A stretch of 45,422 nucleotides of DNA from Deltaproteobacteria bacterium. GTDB taxonomy: Bacteria > Myxococcota_A > UBA9160 > SMWR01. The stretch spans positions 1 through 45,422 of the forward strand of contig JAFDEI010000018.1 of assembly GCA_019310425.1 (NCBI GenBank), given 5' to 3'. The notes under the pieces were generated by a model. The model searched no databases. It was not told where the DNA came from and saw only the letters and a list, made by a program, of their open reading frames with translations. A program made the translations under genes and the position numbers. Positions 8,662 through 16,527 of this stretch are shown here, piece by piece; the stretch's first letter is position 1; every line of letters begins with the position of its first letter.

Positions 8662-10982
8662 TTGGACGGAAGGGCGAGTAGACTCTGGGCCCGCGTGCTC
8701 GCGCCGTTCGCCTTGTTCGTGCTGGCGCTCGCGGTTCGAGCCCTGCCCGCACAAGAAATCCTGGTCTGAAGGGCGCACGCTCTTCTTCGGGAATGACGCC
8801 TACTATCACATGCGTCGGATCCTCTATTCGGTCGTCCATTTTCCGAAATCACTCGTCTTCGACCCCTACATCAATTTTCCGGATGGTGGGCAGGCGATCT
8901 GGACGCCGTTCTTCGACTGGAGGGAGCATCGCGCTGCTGCTCCGGCCGCTACTCGGAAGCGTCGAACCGCTCCAGCTCGAACGGATTGCCGTCTGGGTCC
9001 CCCCATTCCTCGGTGCTGCGACCGTCGTCGCGAGTTATTTTCTCGCGCTCCGGTTCTTTGGTGTCGCGGTTGCGCTGATTTCGGGCGGCGTGCTGAGCGT
9101 AATGTCGGGGCATTTCTGGTACTCCCAGATCGGTTTTGTCGATCACCACGCCGCAGTGGCGCTTGCAGCGACCGGCGTGATCGCAGCCGGCATGCTGCTG
9201 CTGGCGGCAGATACCGAAGCGCCGAGCAGCCCGCGCAACCCCTGGACGAGCGTGTTTGCGATGGGTGCTGCGTACGGCGTCGCGCTGCTGCTGTGGCCTG
9301 GAATGCTGCTCCACGTGGCCCTGGTGGAGGTCGGGCTGCTCGTGCACCTGCTCGGACTCGCACCCCGCGACGCGGCGATCAGGTTCGTCGGTCGGCTTGC
9401 GGCCGTGCACGCGGTTGCATTCGTGCTGCTGTTGCCGTTCGGGTTGACGAGCAGCTGGGTCGTGTGGAGTCGCTTCAGCCCGGTCGTGTTGTCCGTGTTC
9501 CAACCGTGGTACTTCGGCGCCGCAACGCTGTTCTGTCTGTCGTGCTTCGCCTGCTGGCGCATGGGGGTTGGGTCGGAGACGCGCGCGAGTCGATTCCTCA
9601 CCGCCGTCGGGGTCGCGGCGGTGGTGCTGGGAGTGAGCGCATGGCTTCTCCCAGGTCTGGTGATTGCGTTCGGAGATGCGTGGGAGTGGTTCGCCAAGCA
9701 AGACAGTTTTCAAGCGCAAGTGGCGGAATCAAAGCCACTGTTCCTGTCCCGCGACGGATTCATGCTCGACGCCGCGGTGGGATACCTCTCGACCTTTTCG
9801 TTGCTGGTTCCGATCGCTTTGGGAGTCGGTTTCGCGACGGCTCATCGCCGCCTGGATCACTCGGCGATTCGTTTGTTTCTGTGGTGGAGCCTCGGTCTAT
9901 GTGCGGCCACGGTCTTCCAACGGCGCTTTTTCAACTCGGCGTCGGTGTCGGTCGCGCTGCTGTTCGCGCTCAGCTTCCGAGGTGTCTACGCGCGCCTGCC
10001 GGAGCTGCTTCGAGGCCGGCCATGGACGAGACGAATTGCCAAGGCAGTACTCGTTGCGTGCGCGATCTTCCTGTTGCTGCCGATGCGGACAAGCTACAGC
10101 GATCACCTTGCGAACGTCGCGGCCGGCCTGAGGGGTGAGAGCCCGAGCTCCAGTGCGGTAACACGCAGGAAGATCACGATGGTTCGGATGGGAAACTGGA
10201 TTCGTACCCGCACCCCCGAACCTTCCGCCTGGCTCGATGCGGATGCCCGGCCCGCCTATGGAATTCTCGCTCCGTGGACGATCGGACATCTGCTCGAATA
10301 CGAAGCACGACGTCCGACGGTCGTGACCAACTTCGGGGATGACATTGGCCGCAAGAATTTTCTGCTTGCGCGGCGTTACTACCAGAGTGAAGAGGGTCCC
10401 GCGGCAGAACTGCTCGACCGACTACGGGTGCGTTACGTGATTGCGCAGGAGGCTCCGAACTACCTCGGAGAGGATCCGCTTCCGAACTCGATGTTCTTCT
10501 CGCTCTTTCGCGACGATGGGTCGGGCTTCGAAGGGGACGGAACGGATCGCACCAATCCGGATCTGCCGGCGCTCGAACGACATCGATTGATCTACGAGTC
10601 ACCGCCGAGAGTGCGAACCGATCCACCGAGCCGTTCCATGTTCAAGATGTTCGAGTTCGTACCAGGCGCGAATGTCGTCGGACGTGCGGCGCCCGGGGCG
10701 CGGGTTCGTGTGACGCTCCGGCTGCGAAGCAACCGCCAACGCGGGATCGACTATACGGTGGAATCCGTCGCCTCCAGGTCGGGCGAATACAGGTTCAGGT
10801 TTCCCTACGCGAATCGCGGCGGGCCAGGCGCGGTAAAGGTCGGAGCCGCCTACCGATTCGAGTGTCGCGGCGAGGTTGCTAGCCTGACGATCGAAGAATC
10901 CGCCGTCGCGAGCGGGGCGATGGTCGAGGGGCCGGATCTCTGCCTGCCGGAGTGGGGGGTCTCGGGGTCGGGAGCCCACTGA
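8662..10982 (+). CDS. STT3-like oligosaccharyltransferase, two frameshifts near the N-terminus
   Basis: Translation pieces join into one protein of about 770 residues. A first membrane segment starts at about the TTG at 8662 (FALFVLALAVRALP). Then, after a frame change near 8767, come the luminal-loop motif FFGNDAYYHMRRI and PDGGQAIWTPFFDW. After a second frame change near 8920 the main body begins (SIALLLRPLLG) and is open to 10982. STT3 features are the loop-1 acidic residue in NDAYYH, the GFVDHH segment (second acidic motif) and about a dozen membrane segments followed by a soluble C-terminal domain. The position of the WWDYG signature reads YGILAPWTIGH, so the acidic D is missing from that motif. 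The presumed role is transfer of a lipid-linked glycan to protein outside the cytoplasm. The two shifts mean either a defective gene or sequence errors; the body from 8925 to 10982 is certain to be coding-like. Confidence 0.75.
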
Positions 10983-11066
10983 ACGAAAATCCGGCCGCTG
11001 CCGACCGGTATCGGGCTGCAGCTAGACGGATTCTGGAGCCAACGCGGGCCTGCTATAGATAGCGCC

Positions 11067-12467
11067 ATGGGCGATTCCAATTTCGATCTGATTGTCGTTG
11101 GCAGCGGTCCGGGAGGGTACGTCGCGGCCATTCGAGCGAGCCAGCTGGGACTCAGGGCAGCGGTTGTGGAACGCGAGCATCTCGGAGGTGTCTGTCTGAA
11201 CTGGGGCTGCATTCCCACCAAGGCGTTGTTACGAACCGCGGAGATTCGTCATCTACTCGGGCATCTCGATGAGCACGGGTTCACTGTGAACGATGTGCAG
11301 TTCGATTTCGCGAAGGTCGTCAAACGCTCGCGAAAAGTCGCCAAGCGGCTTGCGGCGGGGGTAAAGCATCTCTTGAAGAAGAACGCGGTGGAGGTCGTGA
11401 ACGGCCATGCACGCCTGCTGGGTCCTGGTCGCCTCGAGGTCGCGTCTGAAGGCGGAACTCGATCACTCGAGGCGAAGCACATCGTGCTTGCTACGGGCGC
11501 ACATGCACGCACGCTTCCTGGCCTCGAGCCGGACGGCGACCGGATCTGGAGCTACAAGGAGGCGATGGTCCCCGAGTCGTTGCCGGAGTCGCTGCTCGTG
11601 GTGGGCTCCGGGGCGATCGGCATGGAGTTCGCAAGTTTCTACAGCGACATGGGCTCGCATGTAACTGTGGTTGAAATCCTCCCGCAGATCCTGCCTGCCG
11701 AAGACGCTGAGATCGCCGCGGCGGCGCGTCGCTCATTCGAGAAGCGCGGGATCGAGATTCACACCGGAGCCGAGGTGGCCGCGCTCATGAATCGCGGCGA
11801 GGCCGTGTCCGCAACGCTTCGTCTCATGGACGGTTCGTCGAAGGAACTTTCGGTCGATCGCGCGATCCTGGCGGTTGGAATCGCGGGCAACGTCGAGGAC
11901 ATCGGACTCGAGACCACAGCGATCCGCAGCGATCGCGGCCACATCGTGGTGAATGAGTGGCTCGAGACCGACGAGCCCGGTCATTATGCGATCGGCGATG
12001 TCGCTGGGCCGCCGTGGCTCGCCCACAAAGCAAGCCATGAGGCCGTGCTGTGCGTCGAGAAAATCGCCGGGGTCGAGGGTGTGCGCCCGCTGGACACCTC
12101 GCGAATCCCGGGCTGCACCTATTGCCGTCCGCAGGTCGCGAGTGTCGGACTGACCGAAGCACAAGCGCTCGAGGCCGGGCACGAGGTCCGGGTCGGCCGG
12201 TTTCCCTTCCAGGCGAATGGCAAGGCGGTGGCGCTGGGTGAGGTGGAGGGGCTGGTGAAGACGGTTTTCGATGCCGCCACAGGCGAGCTGCTCGGCGCCC
12301 ATCTTTTCGGCGGCGAGGTCACAGAGTTGATCCAAGGATTCGCGATCGCGCGGACACTCGAGGCGACCGAAGCGGAACTCATGCAGGCGGTCTTCCCGCA
12401 TCCGACTCTCTCGGAGGCGATGCACGAAGCGGTTCTAGATGCTTACGGGCGGGCGCTGCACACTTGA
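11067..12467 (+). CDS. lpdA: Dihydrolipoyl dehydrogenase
   Basis: A 466-residue flavoprotein of the normal family length. It has the FAD Rossmann motif VVGSGPGGYVAA at the N-terminus, the redox-active disulfide GGVCLNWGCIPTK (Cys43 and Cys48), the NAD-binding VVGSGAIGMEF, the second FAD motif (HYAIGDVAG), and the C-terminal dimer-interface active-site His-Glu in HPTLSEAMHE. It oxidises the dihydrolipoyl groups of 2-oxoacid dehydrogenase or glycine cleavage complexes in the cytoplasm. No other complex subunits are next to it, so it is probably shared between complexes encoded elsewhere. The ATG at 11067 lies shortly after a TATAGAT sequence that could be a promoter -10 element. Confidence 0.95.
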   Translation: MGDSNFDLIVVGSGPGGYVAAIRASQLGLRAAVVEREHLGGVCLNWGCIPTKALLRTAEIRHLLGHLDEHGFTVNDVQFDFAKVVKRSRKVAKRLAAGVKHLLKKNAVEVVNGHARLLGPGRLEVASEGGTRSLEAKHIVLATGAHARTLPGLEPDGDRIWSYKEAMVPESLPESLLVVGSGAIGMEFASFYSDMGSHVTVVEILPQILPAEDAEIAAAARRSFEKRGIEIHTGAEVAALMNRGEAVSATLRLMDGSSKELSVDRAILAVGIAGNVEDIGLETTAIRSDRGHIVVNEWLETDEPGHYAIGDVAGPPWLAHKASHEAVLCVEKIAGVEGVRPLDTSRIPGCTYCRPQVASVGLTEAQALEAGHEVRVGRFPFQANGKAVALGEVEGLVKTVFDAATGELLGAHLFGGEVTELIQGFAIARTLEATEAELMQAVFPHPTLSEAMHEAVLDAYGRALHT

Positions 12468-12545
12468 GAGGCCCCACCCGGGGGAGATGATCAATCGCAG
12501 GGCACGAGGGCCGACAAATCGAGGGGAATGTGCCACACTTTTGAT

Positions 12546-12578
12546 GGCAGGAGCAGAGACCGCAAGGTCTCGCCTGCC
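12546..12578 (+). promoter_or_regulatory. Strong two-tier hairpin with GCAA tetraloop ahead of the riboswitch
   Basis: The outer stem GGCAGG/CCTGCC (6 bp) and inner stem GAGACC/GGTCTC (6 bp) are separated by a small asymmetric internal loop and capped by the GNRA tetraloop GCAA. It lies between lpdA and the GEMM aptamer, about 10 nt upstream of the aptamer core. No run of T follows, so it is not an obvious intrinsic terminator. It may be part of the leader's structure or the lpdA 3' end. Confidence 0.5.
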
Positions 12579-12582
12579 CCAG

Positions 12583-12666
12583 GACAAGAGCAAACCCGAT
12601 GGAAGCCGGGGACGCAAAGCCAGTGCCCGGCCTCGGTTGCACCGAGGGGTCGAACGGCTGCCGAAA
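12583..12666 (+). promoter_or_regulatory. Cyclic-di-GMP-I (GEMM) riboswitch
   Basis: The region carries the GEMM aptamer hallmarks in order. First is GCAAACC at 12590-12596. Then comes a short hairpin with a GNRA loop (GGAA instead of the common GAAA). Next is the near-invariant GGGACGCAAAGCC ending at 12621. A second hairpin follows (CCTCGG/CCGAGG, 12631-12647). A closing strand GGCTGCCG ends at about 12663. The base just before CAAACC is G (12590), corresponding to the G that selects c-di-GMP; cGAMP-type members have A there. The aptamer ends only a few bases before the ribosome binding site (AAGGGGTG) of the lytic transglycosylase, so c-di-GMP probably controls access to that site. No terminator stem followed by T residues is visible. 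Identification is by motif; covariance scoring was not possible. Confidence 0.85.
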
Positions 12667-12676
12667 GGGGTGAACG

Positions 12677-13300
12677 ATGCGACCGACCGATCGATGCTCA
12701 GCCTGTCTGATCACGCTGATCCTGTCCACGGTTTCCTGCTCCATCACACCGGCGACCCGAGTCGAGACCGTTTCTTCGCAGGTCGAGGCGCTGGATTCCG
12801 CGCCAACTCAGGAGACACTCGGTAGCGAGATCGACGGGATCGCGGGTGTCTTCTCCGATCGCAACCCCCGGCTCCTGCCCGCCGAGGCGGCGCACCTCGC
12901 GCGCGTAGTCGTGGCCGAGGCACATCGGGCCGGGTTGCCGCCGACCTTCGTGCTCGCGGTGATCGAGGTCGAAAGCAGCGGCCGCCAGGACGCGGTCTCG
13001 GAGGCGGGCGCGCTGGGCCTGATGCAGATCATGCCCGCGACCGGTGAATTCGTCGCAAGTCAGATCGATGTTCCGTGGCGTGGGCGCGAGAGTTTGTTCG
13101 ACCCGGTGATCAACGTGCGTCTCGGTGTCCACTACCTCGAAGAGCTGATCGAACGCTACGCGAACGTGCGCACCGCTCTGGCGGCGTACAACGCCGGGCC
13201 CGGCGACGTCTCACGCCGGATACGCAGCGGCCGACCCATCCCGCGCGACTACGCCGACAAGGTGCTGGCGGCCTATGCCGAAGCCGGCGAGGAGATCTAG
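12677..13300 (+). CDS. Lytic transglycosylase (SLT domain)
   Basis: A 207-residue exported protein. The N-terminus is a signal sequence with a possible lipid-attachment Cys21 (weak lipobox). The SLT domain covers residues 90-200: the catalytic Glu99 lies in IEVESSGRQDA, followed by SEAGALGLMQIMPATG and TALAAYNAGPG, all classic Slt/MltC-type motifs. It cleaves the glycan strands of peptidoglycan in the periplasm. The ATG at 12677 follows the ribosome binding site AAGGGGTG by about 6 bp. The leader is a c-di-GMP-I riboswitch, which suggests that cell-wall opening (for example for flagellar or pilus assembly, or envelope remodelling) is tied to c-di-GMP. Confidence 0.9.
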   Translation: MRPTDRCSACLITLILSTVSCSITPATRVETVSSQVEALDSAPTQETLGSEIDGIAGVFSDRNPRLLPAEAAHLARVVVAEAHRAGLPPTFVLAVIEVESSGRQDAVSEAGALGLMQIMPATGEFVASQIDVPWRGRESLFDPVINVRLGVHYLEELIERYANVRTALAAYNAGPGDVSRRIRSGRPIPRDYADKVLAAYAEAGEEI

Positions 13301-13316
13301 CACGGAGTACCCCTTC

Positions 13317-13351
13317 GCGTTTCGCTGGACGACGCGGAAGCACTGGTCGCG
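13317..13351 (+). repeat. Dispersed 35-bp intergenic repeat, copy C
   Basis: This 35-bp stretch between convergent genes matches two other intergenic stretches (16451-16485 and 23995-24029, both on the opposite strand) without gaps. The shared core is GACGACGC-GAAG followed by TGG-CGC. It matches the 16.4-kb copy at 28 of 35 positions by eye. The surrounding 13301-13461 gap contains no other recognisable feature. Confidence 0.5.
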
Positions 13352-13461
13352 AACCCACCAACGTGCAGCTCGGTGCCGAAAACACGACGTATTTCCCGCG
13401 ACCGACGACGTAGGAGTCCTGGCCGCAGAGTGTCCTGGACGCGGCTGGGGGTGCGTATCCG

Positions 13462-14004
13462 TCAGTTCGTGCCGGCCCCAACGCTCAGCGTGAAGCGCGT
13501 ACCCTGATCCATGTTTTCGGCGTTGACCATCACCCGGCGTTCGCCCTTTGTCGCGGTCAGCAACTTGGCGCGGCCGAGGTCGTTCACAGCTTCGACCGAC
13601 CAGCCGTTGCTGCTCAGTTGATCGCGATAGAAGTCGATGATGTCGCTAGCGCTCGCATCGGATTCGAGGGCGGCGACAGACATACCACCGGTTGTCTCGA
13701 TTGCGGACTGGACTACGGCGCCGGGGTAGCTGGGCAGGTCGCTGCCGAAATTGCTCGGGAGCGACACGTCGCCGCCCATTTGCGCCGTGAAGGCGCCTCC
13801 CGATGCAGTCTCACCGCTGTAACGGATTTCACCCTCGCTGCTGGGTTCGACAGTCAAGGGGGGCTCCGGCTTGCTCGGGAGTGCGGCAGGCTTCGGCTCC
13901 TCGAGCTTGGGGGCTTTCTCGTCGTCGTCGCCGCCACAAGCTGCGACGACGAATGTAAATCCGATGACCAGTGCGGTGGCTGCCCAGTGCTGGAACTTGA
14001 CCAT
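13462..14004 (-). CDS. Lipoprotein of unknown function
   Basis: A 180-residue protein with a clear lipoprotein signal (FVVAAC followed by GGDDD), then a proline/lysine-rich linker (about residues 30-50), then a folded C-terminal domain. That domain contains a DLPSYPGAVV segment and a segment resembling domains that bind small amphipathic partners (SDIIDFYRDQLSSNGW). The segment DFYRxxLxxxGW recurs in many exported proteins, often annotated only as DUFs; its role is not known. The ATG at 14004 has a G-rich upstream site (GGGGGA). The gene is monocistronic and convergent with the transglycosylase. Confidence 0.75.
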   Translation of the reverse strand: MVKFQHWAATALVIGFTFVVAACGGDDDEKAPKLEEPKPAALPSKPEPPLTVEPSSEGEIRYSGETASGGAFTAQMGGDVSLPSNFGSDLPSYPGAVVQSAIETTGGMSVAALESDASASDIIDFYRDQLSSNGWSVEAVNDLGRAKLLTATKGERRVMVNAENMDQGTRFTLSVGAGTN

Positions 14005-14071
14005 TTGGAAATCCCCCGGTTGATTGTGTGCAGCGTACCCCGATTTGAGGCGTAAGTGTAGTGCGGCCTAG

Positions 14072-14848
14072 CTATTTCGAGCGGAAGCGCGCCCGTGCGG
14101 CCACGGCGCGTGAGGCCTCGAGCAGCAGATCGCCGTCGATCTCGGTCAAGTCTCCGAGGCGCGTGCTCTGCGAATACGCACGTAGCTGCGTTCGGGTCAT
14201 GTGTACCGCAATTTCCGGCTTTGCAGACAGGCGATCGGCCCACTCTGCGACCGTTTCGGCGAGTGATGATTCGGGAACGGCACGGTGGACCACGCCCCAG
14301 TGCTCGGCTCGGGTTGCGTCGAAGCGTTCACTCAACAGCAGGATCTCCCGCGCCCGTGCGGCTCCGACTTCGGCGATCAGGCGAGGTACTGCCCCCCAGG
14401 TAAGCGGCAGGCCGAGGTCGACTTCGGGGTACTGGAAGAATGCGTCGTCAGCGGCCAGGCGAAAGTCGCACGAGAGCGCGAGTGCCAGGCCGCCCCCGAT
14501 CGCGTGCCCGTGGATTTGCGCGATCGTCAGTTGTTCACTGTCTTCGATTGCGCGACAGGCGCGGAGTCCGAGTTGTGCGGTGTGCCGGCGCTCGCGATCA
14601 CTCGCACCTGAATCGGCAGCCATGCGTGCGCTGCCTGGCGGATCGCTTCGGTCGGCTCCGGCGCAAAACGAGGGCCCGCGCCCCGCGATTACGACCACGC
14701 GCGTCTCGAAGTCCCGGCGGAGTTCTCCGAACACGCGAGTGATTGCTTCGAGCGTGGAGGTATCCAACGCGTTCCGCTTTTCGGGTCGGTTCAGCCAGAC
14801 CCGTGTGATGGGTCCCGCTCGTTCAATGTCGAGTTTCGGCTCGTGCAT
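14072..14848 (-). CDS. Enoyl-CoA hydratase/isomerase (crotonase family)
   Basis: A 258-residue crotonase-fold protein of normal family length. The oxyanion-hole segment is SFCAGADRSD, the second conserved block is IHGHAIGGGLALALSCDFRLAADDAFF, and the acidic end of the active site lies in PEVDLGLPLTWGA. It probably hydrates an enoyl-CoA in fatty-acid or amino-acid breakdown, but crotonases vary widely in reaction. The start is the ATG at 14848; upstream codons in frame overlap the AlkA gene and look non-native. Even so, its first 58 bp overlap the end of the Ada-AlkA reading frame, indicating coupled expression. Confidence 0.88.
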   Translation of the reverse strand: MHEPKLDIERAGPITRVWLNRPEKRNALDTSTLEAITRVFGELRRDFETRVVVIAGRGPSFCAGADRSDPPGSARMAADSGASDRERRHTAQLGLRACRAIEDSEQLTIAQIHGHAIGGGLALALSCDFRLAADDAFFQYPEVDLGLPLTWGAVPRLIAEVGAARAREILLLSERFDATRAEHWGVVHRAVPESSLAETVAEWADRLSAKPEIAVHMTRTQLRAYSQSTRLGDLTEIDGDLLLEASRAVAARARFRSK

Positions 14849-16341
14849 GATCGTTCGTGTACCACGTTCGCGTCCGATCTGTCGACGGGCATCGAGGTCC
14901 ACAACAGCATTGCCGCGTACGCGCGCCACGGGCGCCATCGCTCCGATATCACACGTAGTCGCGACGCAGAAATCGGCCCCGCCGGATCTGCCAGTGCGCG
15001 GCGCAACCCGAGGTCGGAGTGGGGGAGAGCATCGGGTTCACGCAGAGCGCGCATCGCGATGTAGTGCGCCGTCCACTCGCCGATTCCCGGTAGCGCGGTA
15101 AGCCGCGCGATCGAGTCCTCGAGGTCGCGGGACCCGTCGAAGTCGAGTTCACCGGATGCGACCACGCGCGCAAGCGATCGGATCGCCTCCGCTCGTGCCT
15201 GCGGCAGGCCGATCGCGGCGACGTCGCTTTCCGCGAGGATTGCTGGCGTCGGAAACAGAAACGCGAGGTCGGGATAGTCATTCGCCAGGCGTGCGGGGTG
15301 ACCGAAACGCGCTACAAGCCGGCCGCTCAGTGTGGTGGCGCCCTTGACCGAGATTTGTTGGCCGAGGATGGCACGCACCGCGAGCTCGAATCCGTCCCAG
15401 GCACCGGGAACGCGGATACCGGGAGCCGCGCGCAACAGCTCGGCGAGGATCGGGTCGCGTCCGAGGTCGGATGCGATGACGGCCGGATCCGCGCCCAGGT
15501 CGAAGATGCGTTGTGCGCGCTGCGAGATGGTCTGCACGTGGCGCGCGTCTTCGAGTCGAATGCGGGCGATCAACTGGTTCGCTCCCGGGTCGGGTGTGAC
15601 CTCGAGCAGGCCTTCGCTGTCGCCGAGTACGAGAGTTCGGCGATAGGAACGCTCTACGACGGACTCCACGCCGGGAATCGCGCGAACCGCGAGGAAGCGT
15701 TGCAGCGTGTTCCAGTCGAACGGCGGGCGGTAGGCGAGGCTGAGAGTGAGGTTGTAGCCATCGTCGCTCGGAGCTTTGCGCCCGCGATGACTACGCAGCT
15801 CGCGCGGCGATCGTCCATAGGTGCTGCGAATCGCGTCATTGAAACGCCGGACGCTCGAGAAGCCCGCCGACAACCCGACCTGCACCATCGGCAAGGCAGT
15901 TTCGTCGATCAGCTTCTTGGCGAACAGGACGCGCCGAGTCTGTGCGACGGAGACCGGGGATGCGCCGAGATGCCGCAGGAACAGGCGCCGGAGCTGTCGA
16001 TCGCCGACCCCGACCCGGGCTGCGAGTTCGCTGACGCTGCCACGATCGAGTGCACCGTCGTCGATCAATCGCAATGTGCGAGAGACGGTCGTCGACGTAC
16101 CGAGCCAGGCCGGGGTGCCGGGCGAGGTTTCGGGGCGACAGCGACGGCACGGCCGGTAACCGAGCTCCGCTGCCGCGGCCGCACATGGCAGGAAAAGGCA
16201 ATTCTCGGCCTTTGGTGTGGGTGCGGGGCAGATGGGGCGACAGTAGATTCCTGTCGACCGGACCGCCGTGAAGAAGCGGCCATCGAATCGTGCGTCGCGG
16301 GTTCGCAGGGCTCGATAGCAATGCTGAGGGTCGAGGTCCAT
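14791..16341 (-). CDS. alkA: Ada-type regulator fused to AlkA DNA-3-methyladenine glycosylase
   Basis: A 516-residue, three-part protein. Residues 1-80 are the Ada zinc/methyl-acceptor domain (TGIYCRPICPAPTPKAEN, then YRPCRRC: four Cys). Residues 85-185 are an AraC-type DNA-binding domain (GVGDRQLRRLF, then GFSSVRRFNDAIR). The rest is AlkA: the AlkA N-terminal domain, the helix-hairpin-helix GIGEWTAHYIAMRAL, and the catalytic Asp in PHSDLGLRRAL. It should sense methyl damage and excise 3-methyladenine-type bases from DNA. Such Ada-AlkA fusions are common in high-GC bacteria. The start is set at the ATG at 16341 (MDLDPQHCYRAL), the usual N-terminus of the family. It lies downstream of recQ on the same strand with a 186-bp gap holding a dispersed repeat. 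Confidence 0.93.
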   Translation of the reverse strand: MDLDPQHCYRALRTRDARFDGRFFTAVRSTGIYCRPICPAPTPKAENCLFLPCAAAAAELGYRPCRRCRPETSPGTPAWLGTSTTVSRTLRLIDDGALDRGSVSELAARVGVGDRQLRRLFLRHLGASPVSVAQTRRVLFAKKLIDETALPMVQVGLSAGFSSVRRFNDAIRSTYGRSPRELRSHRGRKAPSDDGYNLTLSLAYRPPFDWNTLQRFLAVRAIPGVESVVERSYRRTLVLGDSEGLLEVTPDPGANQLIARIRLEDARHVQTISQRAQRIFDLGADPAVIASDLGRDPILAELLRAAPGIRVPGAWDGFELAVRAILGQQISVKGATTLSGRLVARFGHPARLANDYPDLAFLFPTPAILAESDVAAIGLPQARAEAIRSLARVVASGELDFDGSRDLEDSIARLTALPGIGEWTAHYIAMRALREPDALPHSDLGLRRALADPAGPISASRLRVISERWRPWRAYAAMLLWTSMPVDRSDANVVHERSCTSRNSTLNERDPSHGSG

Positions 16342-16450
16342 GCGGAACGAGTATCGCGCGTCCAGGCCGATTCTGGCCATTTTCGGACCTGCTTTTCCGC
16401 CGGCGGGTTCGACCGGGAGGAAACGGCGGCGGGCGCTGCGTCGGCCGCTT

Positions 16451-16485
16451 CGCGGCCAGAACTTCCGCGTCGTCGCGGGAAACCC
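16451..16485 (-). repeat. Dispersed 35-bp intergenic repeat, copy A
   Basis: Lies in the 186-bp gap between recQ and the Ada-AlkA gene, reading on the minus strand. It shares GTTT, CGACGACGC-GAAG and TGGCCGC with the copies at 23995-24029 and 13317-13351. It is directly followed on the minus strand by the short hairpin GGCCGC-gaa-GCGGCC; the same 15-bp hairpin recurs at 25757-25771. Confidence 0.5.
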
Positions 16486-16527
16486 TTGCGTTTCCGGACT
16501 TCCAGCTGTCGAGTCCAGGTGCGTTGG

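Noticed and set aside
8767-8769. UGA in the STT3-like gene as a second selenocysteine codon
   Set aside because: The frame that continues the protein after this point is a different one, so it is a frameshift rather than a read-through stop, and no hairpin follows at the right distance.
11040-11066. TATAGAT sequence as a firm lpdA promoter
   Set aside because: The -10 match is good but no -35 match lies at proper spacing and it sits almost at the start codon.
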